DNA of 64,000 nt, taken from the NCBI RefSeq assembly GCF_900119075.1, contig NZ_FPIP01000002.1:372001-436000 (forward strand), in the 5' to 3' direction. Positions within the stretch are counted from its first letter, which is position 1. Each line of letters starts with the position of its first letter. The position numbers and the translations under genes are program-made. Under the pieces are notes generated by a model. That model was given only the letters and a program-made list of their open reading frames with translations, did not search any database and was not told the origin of the DNA. The DNA is from Ruminococcus flavefaciens. Lineage in GTDB: Bacteria; Bacillota; Clostridia; Oscillospirales; Ruminococcaceae. Shown piece by piece: positions 34,686 through 42,732 of the stretch.

Positions 34686-35116
34686 TTTTGCTGAGCTTTT
34701 TTATCGTCCGAATACAGCCGTTTTGCAAGGGAACAGCCTATAAGCGCTCCTATAAGAGCTCCGATAGTGTTGTGGAGCAGGTCGTCAGTCTCGAAATATC
34801 CCCGTGTGGTGAGAAGCTGTGTTATCTCGATAGCGACCGAGACAAAAAAGCATATAAGGACGACTTTTTTCGGCTTGTCAGCCTTTCTGAACCATATTGG
34901 CAGAAAGAATCCCAGCGGAAAAAGCAGGAGTATATTCCCGATTATATCGAAAAGCATATGCCTGTTTCCGCCTATAAGCTGGGATATTTCCCAGAAAGGC
35001 GGCTTGAAGTTATGGGTGTATGTGGGGGTTCTCCATATCAGCGTTATGAGCAGGATGCCGTACACATAGGGTATCGACAGAAGCCTCAGCAAAATGAGCA
35101 GTATTTTCTTGATTAT
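34682..35116 (-). CDS. VanZ-like membrane protein (start codon unclear)
   Basis: About 144 aa. WRTPTYTHNFKPPFW, HMLFDIIGNILLLFPLGFFLP, FVSVAIEITQLLTTRGYFETDDLLHNTIGALIG (read in pieces) and four to five helices fit the VanZ family, associated with teicoplanin resistance and envelope processes in other bacteria; physiological role unclear. A good promoter lies at 35160-35188 and a GGGAGG site at 35129-35124, but there is no ATG, GTG or TTG at proper distance: in frame there are only ATA (35116) and ATC (35113). I place the start at the ATA with 7-nt spacing as a working choice. Confidence 0.75.
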   Translation of the reverse strand: MIKKILLILLRLLSIPYVYGILLITLIWRTPTYTHNFKPPFWEISQLIGGNRHMLFDIIGNILLLFPLGFFLPIWFRKADKPKKVVLICFFVSVAIEITQLLTTRGYFETDDLLHNTIGALIGALIGCSLAKRLYSDDKKAQQK

Positions 35117-35159
35117 ATCTATTCCTCCCGAAAAAAGACGATTTTTGCAAACAAGGATT

Positions 35160-35188
35160 ATTATACACTGTATCGGTGCTAATGTCAA
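35160..35188 (-). promoter_or_regulatory. Promoter of VanZ-like gene
   Basis: On the minus strand TTGACA (35188-35183), 17-bp spacer, TATAAT (35165-35160). It rules out translation starts further upstream. The neighbouring gap 35189-35438 is AT-rich and must hold the promoter of the diguanylate cyclase; a weak TTCAAT-17-TATAAT is present there. Confidence 0.8.
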
Positions 35189-35438
35189 GGCAAACAGTCA
35201 TGGATTAAGAAGTGAAAATTTTGAGTTGGCTTGCTGATGTTTAAATCCGTTCGCTAATGGGACACTTTTACCAATCAGAAGCAGACTTTGTTGTAAAATG
35301 CTACAAATATCAAAAAAATGCAACTGTTTACAAAATAAACAATATCTTCAATACATTAATATGATATTATATAATATAAGAAGAACTGTTTGCAAAATTT
35401 CTGTAATAATAAATTTCTGAATTATAGGGGGGATTCAG

Positions 35439-36608
35439 ATGAATGGCTCTGCTATTTATATTTCTTACGTGATAACGGAGATGTTCTGCATATTCTTTTC
35501 TATCGGCATCATCGTCAAGGCTAACAAAAACGTTGGTACAGACCTGCAAATGCGGCATTTCAGAGGAATGGCACTGTTTTTCATAATCTACCTTATGAGC
35601 GACATTTTCTGGGCGCTGGGACAGGGCGGACTTGTGCCGTTCAATACTACGCTGAACAAGCTGACCAATACTGTTGGACTTATTGCAGTAACGCTTCTGA
35701 CCTTAGGCTGGTGCATATTCGTTATCTACCGTATCGACCAGAATAAATCGAAGAATATGAAGCTCCTTATGGGAATGCACTACGCTATTGCAGCCGTAGA
35801 CTGCATGATCACCATAGCTTCTGTTTTTAATGGATTTTATTTCTATATCGACGAAAATGATATATTCCAGTTTGCAGACGGCTATATCGTACATATTATC
35901 TTTATTTTTATACAGCTTTTCGGCAGCGGAATATACTCCTTTGCGCAGAGCTTTTCAAACAAGCAGGTAAAGCTGAAAAAAGAATACCGTCTGCCGCTGT
36001 TGTTTATAATAATACCCTCGGCAACTGCGATATTGGAGGGTATCCTGCCCCTTTCTCCTATCGTTTCCCTTGGAATTTTCCTGCCAATACATTTTGCGTT
36101 CCTTGAGATACAGAACAGCGAGATATACTCCGACGCCTTAACAGGACTCAATAACCGCAGGCGTATGGAGATCTTTTTGCAGGACATGATACACGGTGCT
36201 ACGGAGGAAAAGCCTTTCTGGATACATATGATAGATGTCAACGACTTCAAGCAGGTCAATGATAAATTCGGTCATATAGTGGGAGACAGAACGCTCCAGC
36301 TCGTTGCGGACGCTCTGCATAATGTTTCGGATAAGCTTCACGGATTCTGTGCCAGATACGGCGGCGATGAATTTGTGCTTATAGTCAGCGAGGAGGCAGA
36401 GGTTCAGGAGGCTATACAGAGCGAGGTGAACGCTCTCCGCGAAAAATGCGCCGACCTTATCCCGACTATATCGGTCTGTACGGGCTGTGCTACCTGCCGC
36501 TCGGGAGCTATTACCGCCGCACAGCTGATAGCACAGGCAGATGAAAAGCTGTATATCCAGAAGGAGATATTCCACGGCAGAAGAAAGCCGACGGAAGATA
36601 CTAAGTAA
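35439..36608 (+). CDS. Membrane diguanylate cyclase (GGDEF)
   Basis: 389 aa; AGGGGGG site. Seven or so N-terminal membrane helices (about 5-225) form an uncharacterised sensor; the GGDEF domain (about 230-385) has SDALTGLNNRRRM, IDVNDFKQVNDKFGH and the active-site YGGDEFVLIV. It should make cyclic di-GMP from two GTP. The residues five positions before GGDEF (CARYGGDEF) do not form an RxxD inhibitory site in an obvious way. Monocistronic with its own terminator. Confidence 0.93.
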   Translation: MNGSAIYISYVITEMFCIFFSIGIIVKANKNVGTDLQMRHFRGMALFFIIYLMSDIFWALGQGGLVPFNTTLNKLTNTVGLIAVTLLTLGWCIFVIYRIDQNKSKNMKLLMGMHYAIAAVDCMITIASVFNGFYFYIDENDIFQFADGYIVHIIFIFIQLFGSGIYSFAQSFSNKQVKLKKEYRLPLLFIIIPSATAILEGILPLSPIVSLGIFLPIHFAFLEIQNSEIYSDALTGLNNRRRMEIFLQDMIHGATEEKPFWIHMIDVNDFKQVNDKFGHIVGDRTLQLVADALHNVSDKLHGFCARYGGDEFVLIVSEEAEVQEAIQSEVNALREKCADLIPTISVCTGCATCRSGAITAAQLIAQADEKLYIQKEIFHGRRKPTEDTK

Positions 36609-36627
36609 AAGTACAATATCAAAGCAA

Positions 36628-36660
36628 ACAGGCATAAAGCTTAGCTTTATGCCTGTTTTT
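36628..36660 (+). terminator. Intrinsic terminator of diguanylate cyclase gene
   Basis: ACAGGCATAAAGC / GCTTTATGCCTGT perfect 13-bp stem with a 3-nt loop, then TTTT. Confidence 0.9.
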
Positions 36661-36661
36661 A

Positions 36662-36790
36662 AAGAATAAAGAACAGTGAAGAAATAATAAATAATAATAA
36701 AAGTGCCGCCTTGCGGCGAAAGATAAGTATATGTCCGCGAAAGCGGACACTTTAATTATTATTTCTTGGTTTTTCTTTATTTTTTCTTAT
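36662..36790. repeat. Palindromic intergenic element (E)
   Basis: About 130 bp between two convergent-gene terminators. Outer imperfect inverted repeats share AATAAAGAA, AAGAAATAATAA and AAAGTG; the centre holds CCGCC-TTG-CGGCG and TGTCCGC-GAAA-GCGGACA. A short relative of the GTCCGC hairpin occurs at 55995-56011. It looks like a small non-coding mobile or structured repeat. Confidence 0.55.
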
Positions 36791-36794
36791 TTTA

Positions 36795-36820
36795 GCTGGC
36801 GTGATATTCATCACGCCAGC
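36795..36820 (-). terminator. Intrinsic terminator of LRR gene
   Basis: GCTGGCGTGAT / ATCACGCCAGC stem, followed by TAAAATAAG on the minus strand. The same stem sequence (GCGCTGGCGTGAT) is used at 50601-50643. Confidence 0.75.
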
Positions 36821-36830
36821 GCTTATGTGT

Positions 36831-37979
36831 TTAGTAGTCCTTCGGATTCTTGCATACAGAGCAGACTTTGTCGAAAAGACCTTTGAACTCTCCGCCGCAG
36901 TACCTGCACCTGCCGTTTTCAATATTTGCAGGCTCCTGAGCCTTGGTATACGCAGGAAATGCCCAGTAATTCGGCTGGATCTTGCTGTAGCTTACATTCA
37001 GGAGCTTCGGGCAGTTATAAAAGGTAGCGGCATTTTTCTCGTATTTATAAGGGTTGCTGCCCTTGTAAAGCTCAGTATCGCCCTCGAATGTCACCTGTTC
37101 AAGAGCGGTGCAGTCCGCAAAGGCGAGGGGATAGACAGCCTTGATACTCTTGGGAATAAGCAGCTTTTTCAGACTTGAACAGCCCCTGAAAGCCTGATTG
37201 CCGATGAATCTTACTGTTTCGGGGATATTTATGCTGCTGAGATTTTTGCAGTTTTTGAATGCGTTCATTCCTATTCTGAAAATGCCCTCAGCAGTGCCGT
37301 CGTCAAAGTGGAGACTTTCAAATTTTACTTCTTCGAGACTTGTACACTCGGCAAAGGCATAGTCCTCTATAGTTTTGATTTTTTTCGGGATAAAAACATA
37401 TTTCAGACCTGTACAGTCCTCGAAGATTCTCCACGAAAGTATTTCAAGCTCTTTTGGAAGAGTTACGGCTTCAAGACTTATGCAGCCTATAAAAGCGCCT
37501 GCCTCGATATTTTTTAGATTATCGGGGAAGTTTATGTTTTTCAGTCTCATGCAGCCGTTGAAGGCTTCTCTGTCTATAGTTATGAGACTATCTGGAATGT
37601 GGATAGCCTGCAAATTCTTACAGCCCGAAAATGCTCCCTCGCTGATAAGCTCGGCGCCGTCGGGGATATAAACGGATTCGATGTTGTTCATGCCCTGAAA
37701 GGCAGATTCTCCGATAACTGTGATACCGTCGGGTATCCTTACGTCCTTTTTGGTGTAGCCGTTGTAGCGGATAAGCACGCTTCTCTCTACAACGAAATCG
37801 CTGTCGTAATCATAAGATGCCTTTTCTACGCCTATGTCATGCGGTGCAGTTTCATTGAAGTTTTGGATAGCCTTTTCCACGATAAAGGGCTTGCCGCAGA
37901 ACGGGCATACAGAAGCGTCCTCTGAACCGTCCACAGCCATAAATCCTCCGCATTTGTAGCATTTGCCCTGCACATACAT
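36831..37979 (-). CDS. BspA-type LRR_5 protein with N- and C-terminal zinc ribbons
   Basis: 382 aa. The N-terminus has a zinc ribbon CYKCGG...CPFCGKPF (residues 8-32) and the C-terminus a second, CRYCGGEFKGLFDKVCSVC. Between them are about ten LRR_5 repeats of about 23 residues (pattern IPxxLxxIxxxAFxGCxxLxxI). There is no signal peptide, so it is probably cytoplasmic, unlike most BspA-like surface proteins. The repeats suggest a protein-interaction scaffold. Ribosome site AGGTGGAG. Confidence 0.85.
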   Translation of the reverse strand: MYVQGKCYKCGGFMAVDGSEDASVCPFCGKPFIVEKAIQNFNETAPHDIGVEKASYDYDSDFVVERSVLIRYNGYTKKDVRIPDGITVIGESAFQGMNNIESVYIPDGAELISEGAFSGCKNLQAIHIPDSLITIDREAFNGCMRLKNINFPDNLKNIEAGAFIGCISLEAVTLPKELEILSWRIFEDCTGLKYVFIPKKIKTIEDYAFAECTSLEEVKFESLHFDDGTAEGIFRIGMNAFKNCKNLSSINIPETVRFIGNQAFRGCSSLKKLLIPKSIKAVYPLAFADCTALEQVTFEGDTELYKGSNPYKYEKNAATFYNCPKLLNVSYSKIQPNYWAFPAYTKAQEPANIENGRCRYCGGEFKGLFDKVCSVCKNPKDY

Positions 37980-38094
37980 TTTGCTCCACCTTCTTTCGTT
38001 TCAAAATAAAATCCGAACACTTCTCATTGTATGTATTATATCATATTATTTCACGCAAGTCAATAATATTTTGTTGATTATAACTGAATAAGAC

Positions 38095-38132
38095 AAAAAG
38101 CTCCCGAAAGCTGATACTTTCGGAAGCTTTTG
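38095..38132 (-). terminator. Intrinsic terminator of anti-sigma gene
   Basis: GCTTCCGAAAG / CTTTCGGGAGC stem followed by TTTTTGTC on the minus strand. Confidence 0.85.
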
Positions 38133-38142
38133 CGTTATAATG

Positions 38143-39537
38143 TCAGAATTTGTAATCTGCTATCTTCCATTTTCCGTCTATAAGATAAAGCTCTATATAC
38201 AATGGAGTTTCTTCGCCGTTTAAAATAAAGGAGGTCTCAACTGTCATTGATGAGTCTGTTTTGTCGGCTATTTCAGTCTTTGTAGTGAAGTCAAAGGGGG
38301 CAGTGTTGGAGGTGCCGTAACGTTTCAGGCAGTAGAGCTTATCTGCTTTCTGCATGAATCCGCCCTTTATGTCATTGATTAGAGCCTCTCTGAAGTCTCC
38401 GCATACACGGTCTGAGACATAGTCAACTACATCGTCTATTGAATTGAAACGTGAGTCTGTAACTCTGTAATAATCAACGAAGTATGTTTTCCACTCATCA
38501 GTGAACTCCTGAGCGCTTTCATCATCGACCATACAGTCGTTTTTGTCAACTTCGATGTCAATGCGATTGCAAGCCTTAAACACATCATTAAGAGCTATCT
38601 TTGCCTGATATGCAATAGCCATAGGATCAGCATTTTCATTAAGATTATCCTCTGAAGCTGCATAGCCCATAGATGCGGAATAATTGTTTATCCTGTACTT
38701 GCCGTCGATCTTGGCTACCTTGAAGTTTACCTGACCGCTGCCCGAATTGCTCTTATTGTTGATAACCATAGAAAATCCGCTGCCGTCGTCGTTTCTTGTT
38801 ATCTCGGGTTCTCCCTCGAAATAGAAGCGGTGACCTGTTACCTTATCGGTGAAAAGTATATTTCCGTCTCTTTCGATAAAGGCAGGAGTTTCACCATCGA
38901 ACAGTTTGTATTCAAACTCAAGTATAATTGGCTCTGCAAAGGTGTCATTCATTAGTTCACGTATCTCGTCAAGTGAATCTATCCCTTCGATCTGCTTATA
39001 GCTGACTCCCTTTATATCGTCTATCAATACAGCTTTTGGATCGGAACTTTTGAACTCAAATCCCACAGGGATACCGCCTGCAAGAGTGTCCAGTGTTTCT
39101 GCGTTTTCAAGAAGCTGTTTTGCAATGCTTTGAAGCTCCTCATTGCTCATTTCCACAGCATCTGTAGGCAGTATATCATGCTCTGTCTGGGACTCTGCGG
39201 TGGTAGCTTCTGCCTCGGTAAGCTGCTGCGAGGGAGCTCCGCCCTTTCTGCTCATGGCATATGTGCCGCCTGCGATACCTCCCAAAAGGAGCAGGCAGGC
39301 TGCCGCAGATGTGAACATCTGCCATTTCGGGCGCTTGTAGCGCTCAACGCCGCTTACTTCGACTTCGTCATTGCTTATGTTTATATTGCTTTCTCTGTTC
39401 ATAGTGTCCAGCTTTTTCTTACTCATAGCCAGCATCCTCTCTTTTTCTTCTTTTGTAAGAACAGGTACCTCCGAAAGAAGGTCAACTGTCTTATCGTCTG
39501 CATTATCCAGCATATCAAAACCACGCATTTCTTTCAT
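38143..39537 (-). CDS. Membrane anti-sigma factor-like protein
   Basis: 464 aa; AAGGAG site. The cytoplasmic segment holds LTKEEKERMLAMSKKKLDTMN, related to the N-terminus of the 1635-2717 protein. One membrane helix lies at about 77-97 (MFTSAAACLLLLGGIAGGTYAM). The extracellular region (about 100-464) ends IELYLIDGKWKIADYKF and contains NTF2-like-looking patterns (KVAKIDGKYRINNYS, a similar strand pair), suggesting two related beta-rich domains. It lies 14 nt after the sigma stop. Ligand unknown. Confidence 0.75.
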   Translation of the reverse strand: MKEMRGFDMLDNADDKTVDLLSEVPVLTKEEKERMLAMSKKKLDTMNRESNINISNDEVEVSGVERYKRPKWQMFTSAAACLLLLGGIAGGTYAMSRKGGAPSQQLTEAEATTAESQTEHDILPTDAVEMSNEELQSIAKQLLENAETLDTLAGGIPVGFEFKSSDPKAVLIDDIKGVSYKQIEGIDSLDEIRELMNDTFAEPIILEFEYKLFDGETPAFIERDGNILFTDKVTGHRFYFEGEPEITRNDDGSGFSMVINNKSNSGSGQVNFKVAKIDGKYRINNYSASMGYAASEDNLNENADPMAIAYQAKIALNDVFKACNRIDIEVDKNDCMVDDESAQEFTDEWKTYFVDYYRVTDSRFNSIDDVVDYVSDRVCGDFREALINDIKGGFMQKADKLYCLKRYGTSNTAPFDFTTKTEIADKTDSSMTVETSFILNGEETPLYIELYLIDGKWKIADYKF

Positions 39538-39551
39538 ATTACTCAGCTCCT

Positions 39552-40118
39552 TTACAGTGTGATACCGACGTTTGCCAGTTTTTTTCTCAGCTTTTCCAGA
39601 GCTCTTGCGGCTCTCATACGTACAGCCGAGGATTTCATTGACAGCATTTCCGCTATCTCAGCCGAGGAGCGCTCGTAATAGTATTTCTGGAGTATGATCG
39701 TTGAATCGGGCTCGCCCAGCTCGTTTATCTTGCTCAGCAGTATGCTTCTCGTCTCGGCGCTGTCGGAATCGGCTTCGATATCCTTATCGGAGCTTATAGT
39801 GACAAGCTCCTCGTCGGCATTGCCTGATAAATGCTTCTGCCTTGCGGTAAGACTGTGAAAAGCGTTTATAGCGCGGCGCTTTGCAACAGTGCCGATATAG
39901 CCCCTCATGTCCTCCTTTACGGCGGATTCGGCGGAATATCCGAAGAAAACATCTGCGAAAACGTCGCTGACGCATTCTTCAATGTCCTCCCGTGAAGCAA
40001 TACCTCTCAGTCTGTTGTAAACTATAGCGTAAACGTAATTGCAGTATTCTTCAAACAGTGCGTCGTATGCCTTGTCACGGGATTTATGGTATAGTCTGGA
40101 GTATTCTTTGCCCGTCAT
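39552..40118 (-). CDS. ECF-type RNA polymerase sigma factor
   Basis: 188 aa. Region 2: YVYAIVYNRLRGIASREDIEECVSDVFADVF (read as one helix pair); region 4: LGEPDSTIILQKYYYERSSAEIAEML with recognition helix SSAVRMRAARALEKL. It shares most of these motifs with the 1063-1638 sigma, so the two loci are paralogous sigma/anti-sigma pairs. Ribosome site AGGAGGA. Confidence 0.92.
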   Translation of the reverse strand: MTGKEYSRLYHKSRDKAYDALFEEYCNYVYAIVYNRLRGIASREDIEECVSDVFADVFFGYSAESAVKEDMRGYIGTVAKRRAINAFHSLTARQKHLSGNADEELVTISSDKDIEADSDSAETRSILLSKINELGEPDSTIILQKYYYERSSAEIAEMLSMKSSAVRMRAARALEKLRKKLANVGITL

Positions 40119-40268
40119 AGATCTCCTCCTTTCTGAAAGTGCTCCATGGAAAACGTGCTTTCAATAATAACATTCAAGAGAGTGTGCATGAGTGTCACAT
40201 TTTCTTTATCATATATCATATCTTTCCCTTTGTCAATGGCAGGGAGCGCAGCTTTTTTGCCGCGCGTA

Positions 40269-40297
40269 TTGCTATTTTTGGTATTTGATGATATAAT
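40269..40297 (+). promoter_or_regulatory. Promoter of U32-like gene
   Basis: TTGCTA (40269-40274), 17-bp spacer, TATAAT (40292-40297); 44 nt before the ATG. Confidence 0.75.
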
Positions 40298-40340
40298 TAG
40301 AATACAGATAAGTTCGGAATATCAAAACAGGAGAATAATT

Positions 40341-41279
40341 ATGAGAGTACGTTTTCATCTTCCCGATTTTTCGGGCAGCTTCAAGCTTAATCTGCTCTTT
40401 GCGGAAATGCTTAAAAACCGTCCCGACTTCTTCCGCGAGGGCGTGGAGATAGCCTCTGTATACGGAGTTTTTCCGCCGTGTCTCTGGAACGGCGGCAGGT
40501 CTCAGGGCGGCAATACCGATAAGAACTACATGAAAACAGTCATCAGGGAGTTCAATAACCGCGGCATACCGCTTCGCTTTACATTCACGAATATAATGCT
40601 TGAAAAGAAGCACCTCAGCGATGAGCGCTGCAACATGATGCTACACCTTGCAAACAACGGCATGAACGAAGTCATCGTTGCTTCGCCCATACTTGAAGAT
40701 TATATCCGTAAGGAGTTTCCGCAGTACAAGCTTACAAGCTCTACCTGCAAGCGCCTTAACTCAAAGGAAGCTCTTATGGCGGAGCTTGAAAAGGATTATC
40801 ACGTTGTCGTTGCGGATTACGACCTGAACAATAAATTCGATATCCTTGAAGATATGCCGCGGAAAAAGGACATAGAGCTTCTGGTGAATGCTTGCTGTCA
40901 GCCCGAATGTCAGGGCAGACTTCAGCACTACAAGGACATCAGTCAGCAGCAGATAGCCTTCTGCAACCATATCAAAAAGTATCCCAACGTGCCCTTTGAC
41001 CTTGAAAAGTACGATCCCAATCATTTCAGCGCCTGTCCCTACTCAAAGCGCAGCATCTTCGATATCAAGGAGCTGAAAACGCATATCTCTCCAGAAGCTA
41101 TATGGGAGAAGTACGTCCCCATGGGCTTTGAGCAGTTCAAGATAGAGGGCAGGACTGCAAGCACACTGAATAAGGTCGAGACTTATATGTACTACATGGC
41201 TAAGCCCGAGCTCCGCGAGGAAGCACGGTATTTTCTCCTCGGCATGATGGAGGACAGCGGCGCACTTATCTTTACGTGA
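40341..41279 (+). CDS. U32-peptidase-like / UbiU-family TIM-barrel protein
   Basis: 312 aa; ATG at 40341 after GGAGA and downstream of the promoter. LHLANNGMNEVIVASPILEDYIRKEFPQYKLTSSTCKRLN (in pieces) matches the U32 pattern in which a barrel strand is followed by a seed-sequence search. Four Cys (CCQPEC, FCNHI, SACPY) could hold an iron-sulphur cluster as in UbiU/TrhP. Family members take part in hydroxylation of tRNA or cofactors, or are annotated as collagenase-like peptidases. It is not a full-length canonical U32, so function stays open. Confidence 0.7.
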   Translation: MRVRFHLPDFSGSFKLNLLFAEMLKNRPDFFREGVEIASVYGVFPPCLWNGGRSQGGNTDKNYMKTVIREFNNRGIPLRFTFTNIMLEKKHLSDERCNMMLHLANNGMNEVIVASPILEDYIRKEFPQYKLTSSTCKRLNSKEALMAELEKDYHVVVADYDLNNKFDILEDMPRKKDIELLVNACCQPECQGRLQHYKDISQQQIAFCNHIKKYPNVPFDLEKYDPNHFSACPYSKRSIFDIKELKTHISPEAIWEKYVPMGFEQFKIEGRTASTLNKVETYMYYMAKPELREEARYFLLGMMEDSGALIFT

Positions 41280-41295
41280 TAAAAAGCTCCTTTGC

Positions 41296-41575
41296 TTAAC
41301 CATAGTGCTTATACAGAAGTTTTATGCTTATTATTGAGAGAACCCCTTTTGAAAAAGGGGCTTCTCTCAAACTCTCTCCCTAAAACTTTCAGTTTTATTT
41401 TTTCTCATATAGGGCTCGCTCTGTTATAATAAAAGGCCTTTTTTATTTTAAACGAGCCCTATATGAGAAAAAATCAGCTAAAAAAGTCTTTGGAAAGGGG
41501 TATGGGGGAAAGCCTTTCTTCAGAAAGGTTTCCCCCATAATTAACTATAAGCTTCTATATGAGCATTGCGGTTAA
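41296..41575 (-). repeat. Terminator-loop miniature element, copy B
   Basis: 280 bp bounded by TTAACC...GGTTAA, opposite orientation to copies A and C. It has the shared outer blocks (CTTATTATTGAGAGAACCCC; AAGGTTTCCCCCATAATTAA) and a perfect 21-bp central stem: TTTTTT plus CTCATATAGGGCTCG (41398-41418) with its complement (41453-41473). Flanking arms AAAAAGCTCCTTTG (41281-41294) and CAGAGGAGCTTTTTT form a terminator-like pair around the element. Confidence 0.85.
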
Positions 41576-41716
41576 ACAGAGGAGCTTTTTTAGCTCGATT
41601 TATAGAAAAGTCTGTTTAGAGCAATTTTTTGTCATTTATTGATGTTATATGATAATAGGGCTTACGGGGGATTTTTTATATTAAAAATGACGTTTTTGTA
41701 GTTTCTATCAAAAAAG

Positions 41717-41745
41717 TTGACTTCTTTTGAAAAATGTGGTATAAT
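41717..41745 (+). promoter_or_regulatory. Promoter of the recombinase/radical-SAM cassette
   Basis: TTGACT (41717-41722), 17-bp spacer ending GTGG, TATAAT (41740-41745). The leader to 41906 is about 155 nt and otherwise shows no clear structure; the gap 41576-41716 is AT-rich with nothing recognised. Confidence 0.8.
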
Positions 41746-41905
41746 ATCTGTATCTATTGTCGGATTATTAATATTTGATATATAGCAGAGGCTGAAAAGC
41801 TTCGAAATTGTTCTTATTCTATCATCTGAATAATAACTTAAATACATTATAATTGAAAGATCCAAAATATTTCCTGCTGCACTACTGATATGGAAGGGTA
41901 AAAAT

Positions 41906-42622
41906 ATGGTATATGGCTACTGTTGTATCACCACAAAGAAACAGTCGATAGAGAGACAGATAAGGAATATCAAAAAGGCTTTCCCCGAAGCAGACATTAT
42001 AAAAGAGACTTTTTCGGGAACGTCTGTGAATCGCCCGGAATGGGAAAAGCTTTTCCGAAAGCTTGAAAATAACGATGTCATCGTATTTGACAGCGTAAGT
42101 AAAATGGGAAGCAATGCTGCCGAGGCGTTTGTCCTGTATAAAGAGCTGGTCTGTAAGAATATTCAGCTTGTCTTTATCAGGGAACGCTATCTGGATACCG
42201 AGTCCTACAAGGAGGCATTGAAAGGAGTTATCTCCCTTTCCTTTTCAGCCGAGGAGCAAGCTGCAAATAACCTTTTAAAGGGCGTTATGTCAGCTGTCGA
42301 TCACTTCATTGCGAATAAGATCGAACTGGATATCTATAAAGCCTTTGCTCAGTCTGAAAATCAGATCAAGGAACTGATCAGACGTACCAGCGAGGGGATC
42401 GAAACTGCACGCAGCAACGGCAAGCAGATCGGTACTGTTAAGGGCGCTGTTCATGAAACTAAGAAAAGTAAGGCTGTTAAACCCCTTATAATCAAGCTAA
42501 GCAAGGATTTTGAGGGGGGGCTCTCCGATAAGGAGTGCATGAAAATGATAGGGCTTTCCAATAATACTTACTATAAGTATAAGAGAGAGCTTAAAATGGA
42601 GCACATTGAACAGGGGGCTTAA
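41906..42622 (+). CDS. Degenerate serine recombinase (resolvase-like), probably non-catalytic
   Basis: 238 aa; GGAAGGG site. The N-terminal resolvase fold is evident (MVYGYCCITTKKQSIERQIRNI; FSGTSVNRPEWEKLF; VIVFDSVSKMGSNAAEAF), but the catalytic YxRVST becomes YCCITT: the active Arg is C7 and the nucleophilic Ser is T9; the usual DRLSR Arg is also lost (DSVSKM). The middle is a long helix, and the C-terminus ends in a Hin-type helix-turn-helix (LSDKECMKMIGLSNNTYYKYKREL, in part). It probably binds DNA without recombination. It is the first gene of a unit with a 27-aa ORF and a radical SAM-PRTase fusion. Confidence 0.85.
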   Translation: MVYGYCCITTKKQSIERQIRNIKKAFPEADIIKETFSGTSVNRPEWEKLFRKLENNDVIVFDSVSKMGSNAAEAFVLYKELVCKNIQLVFIRERYLDTESYKEALKGVISLSFSAEEQAANNLLKGVMSAVDHFIANKIELDIYKAFAQSENQIKELIRRTSEGIETARSNGKQIGTVKGAVHETKKSKAVKPLIIKLSKDFEGGLSDKECMKMIGLSNNTYYKYKRELKMEHIEQGA

Positions 42623-42623
42623 T

Positions 42624-42707
42624 ATGGATCTTTCATTATTTACACTCTATGACTCAGCATCAAAAAAAGCACTGTTTTTTTCAAAGCCGTCTTCAAGCTA
42701 TAAATAA
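42624..42707 (+). CDS. Tiny ORF (27 aa) between recombinase and radical SAM genes
   Basis: Begins one base after the recombinase stop, with AGGGGG at good distance. The product runs MDLSLFTLYDSASKKALFF followed by SKPSSSYK. It has an amphipathic or weakly hydrophobic start and basic/serine-rich end. It could be a small functional peptide, a substrate of the downstream radical SAM protein, or a leader for translational coupling. Only spacing and ribosome site support it. Confidence 0.45.
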   Translation: MDLSLFTLYDSASKKALFFSKPSSSYK

Positions 42708-42732
42708 AGGAAAATGAGAGGGAAGATGTTTT

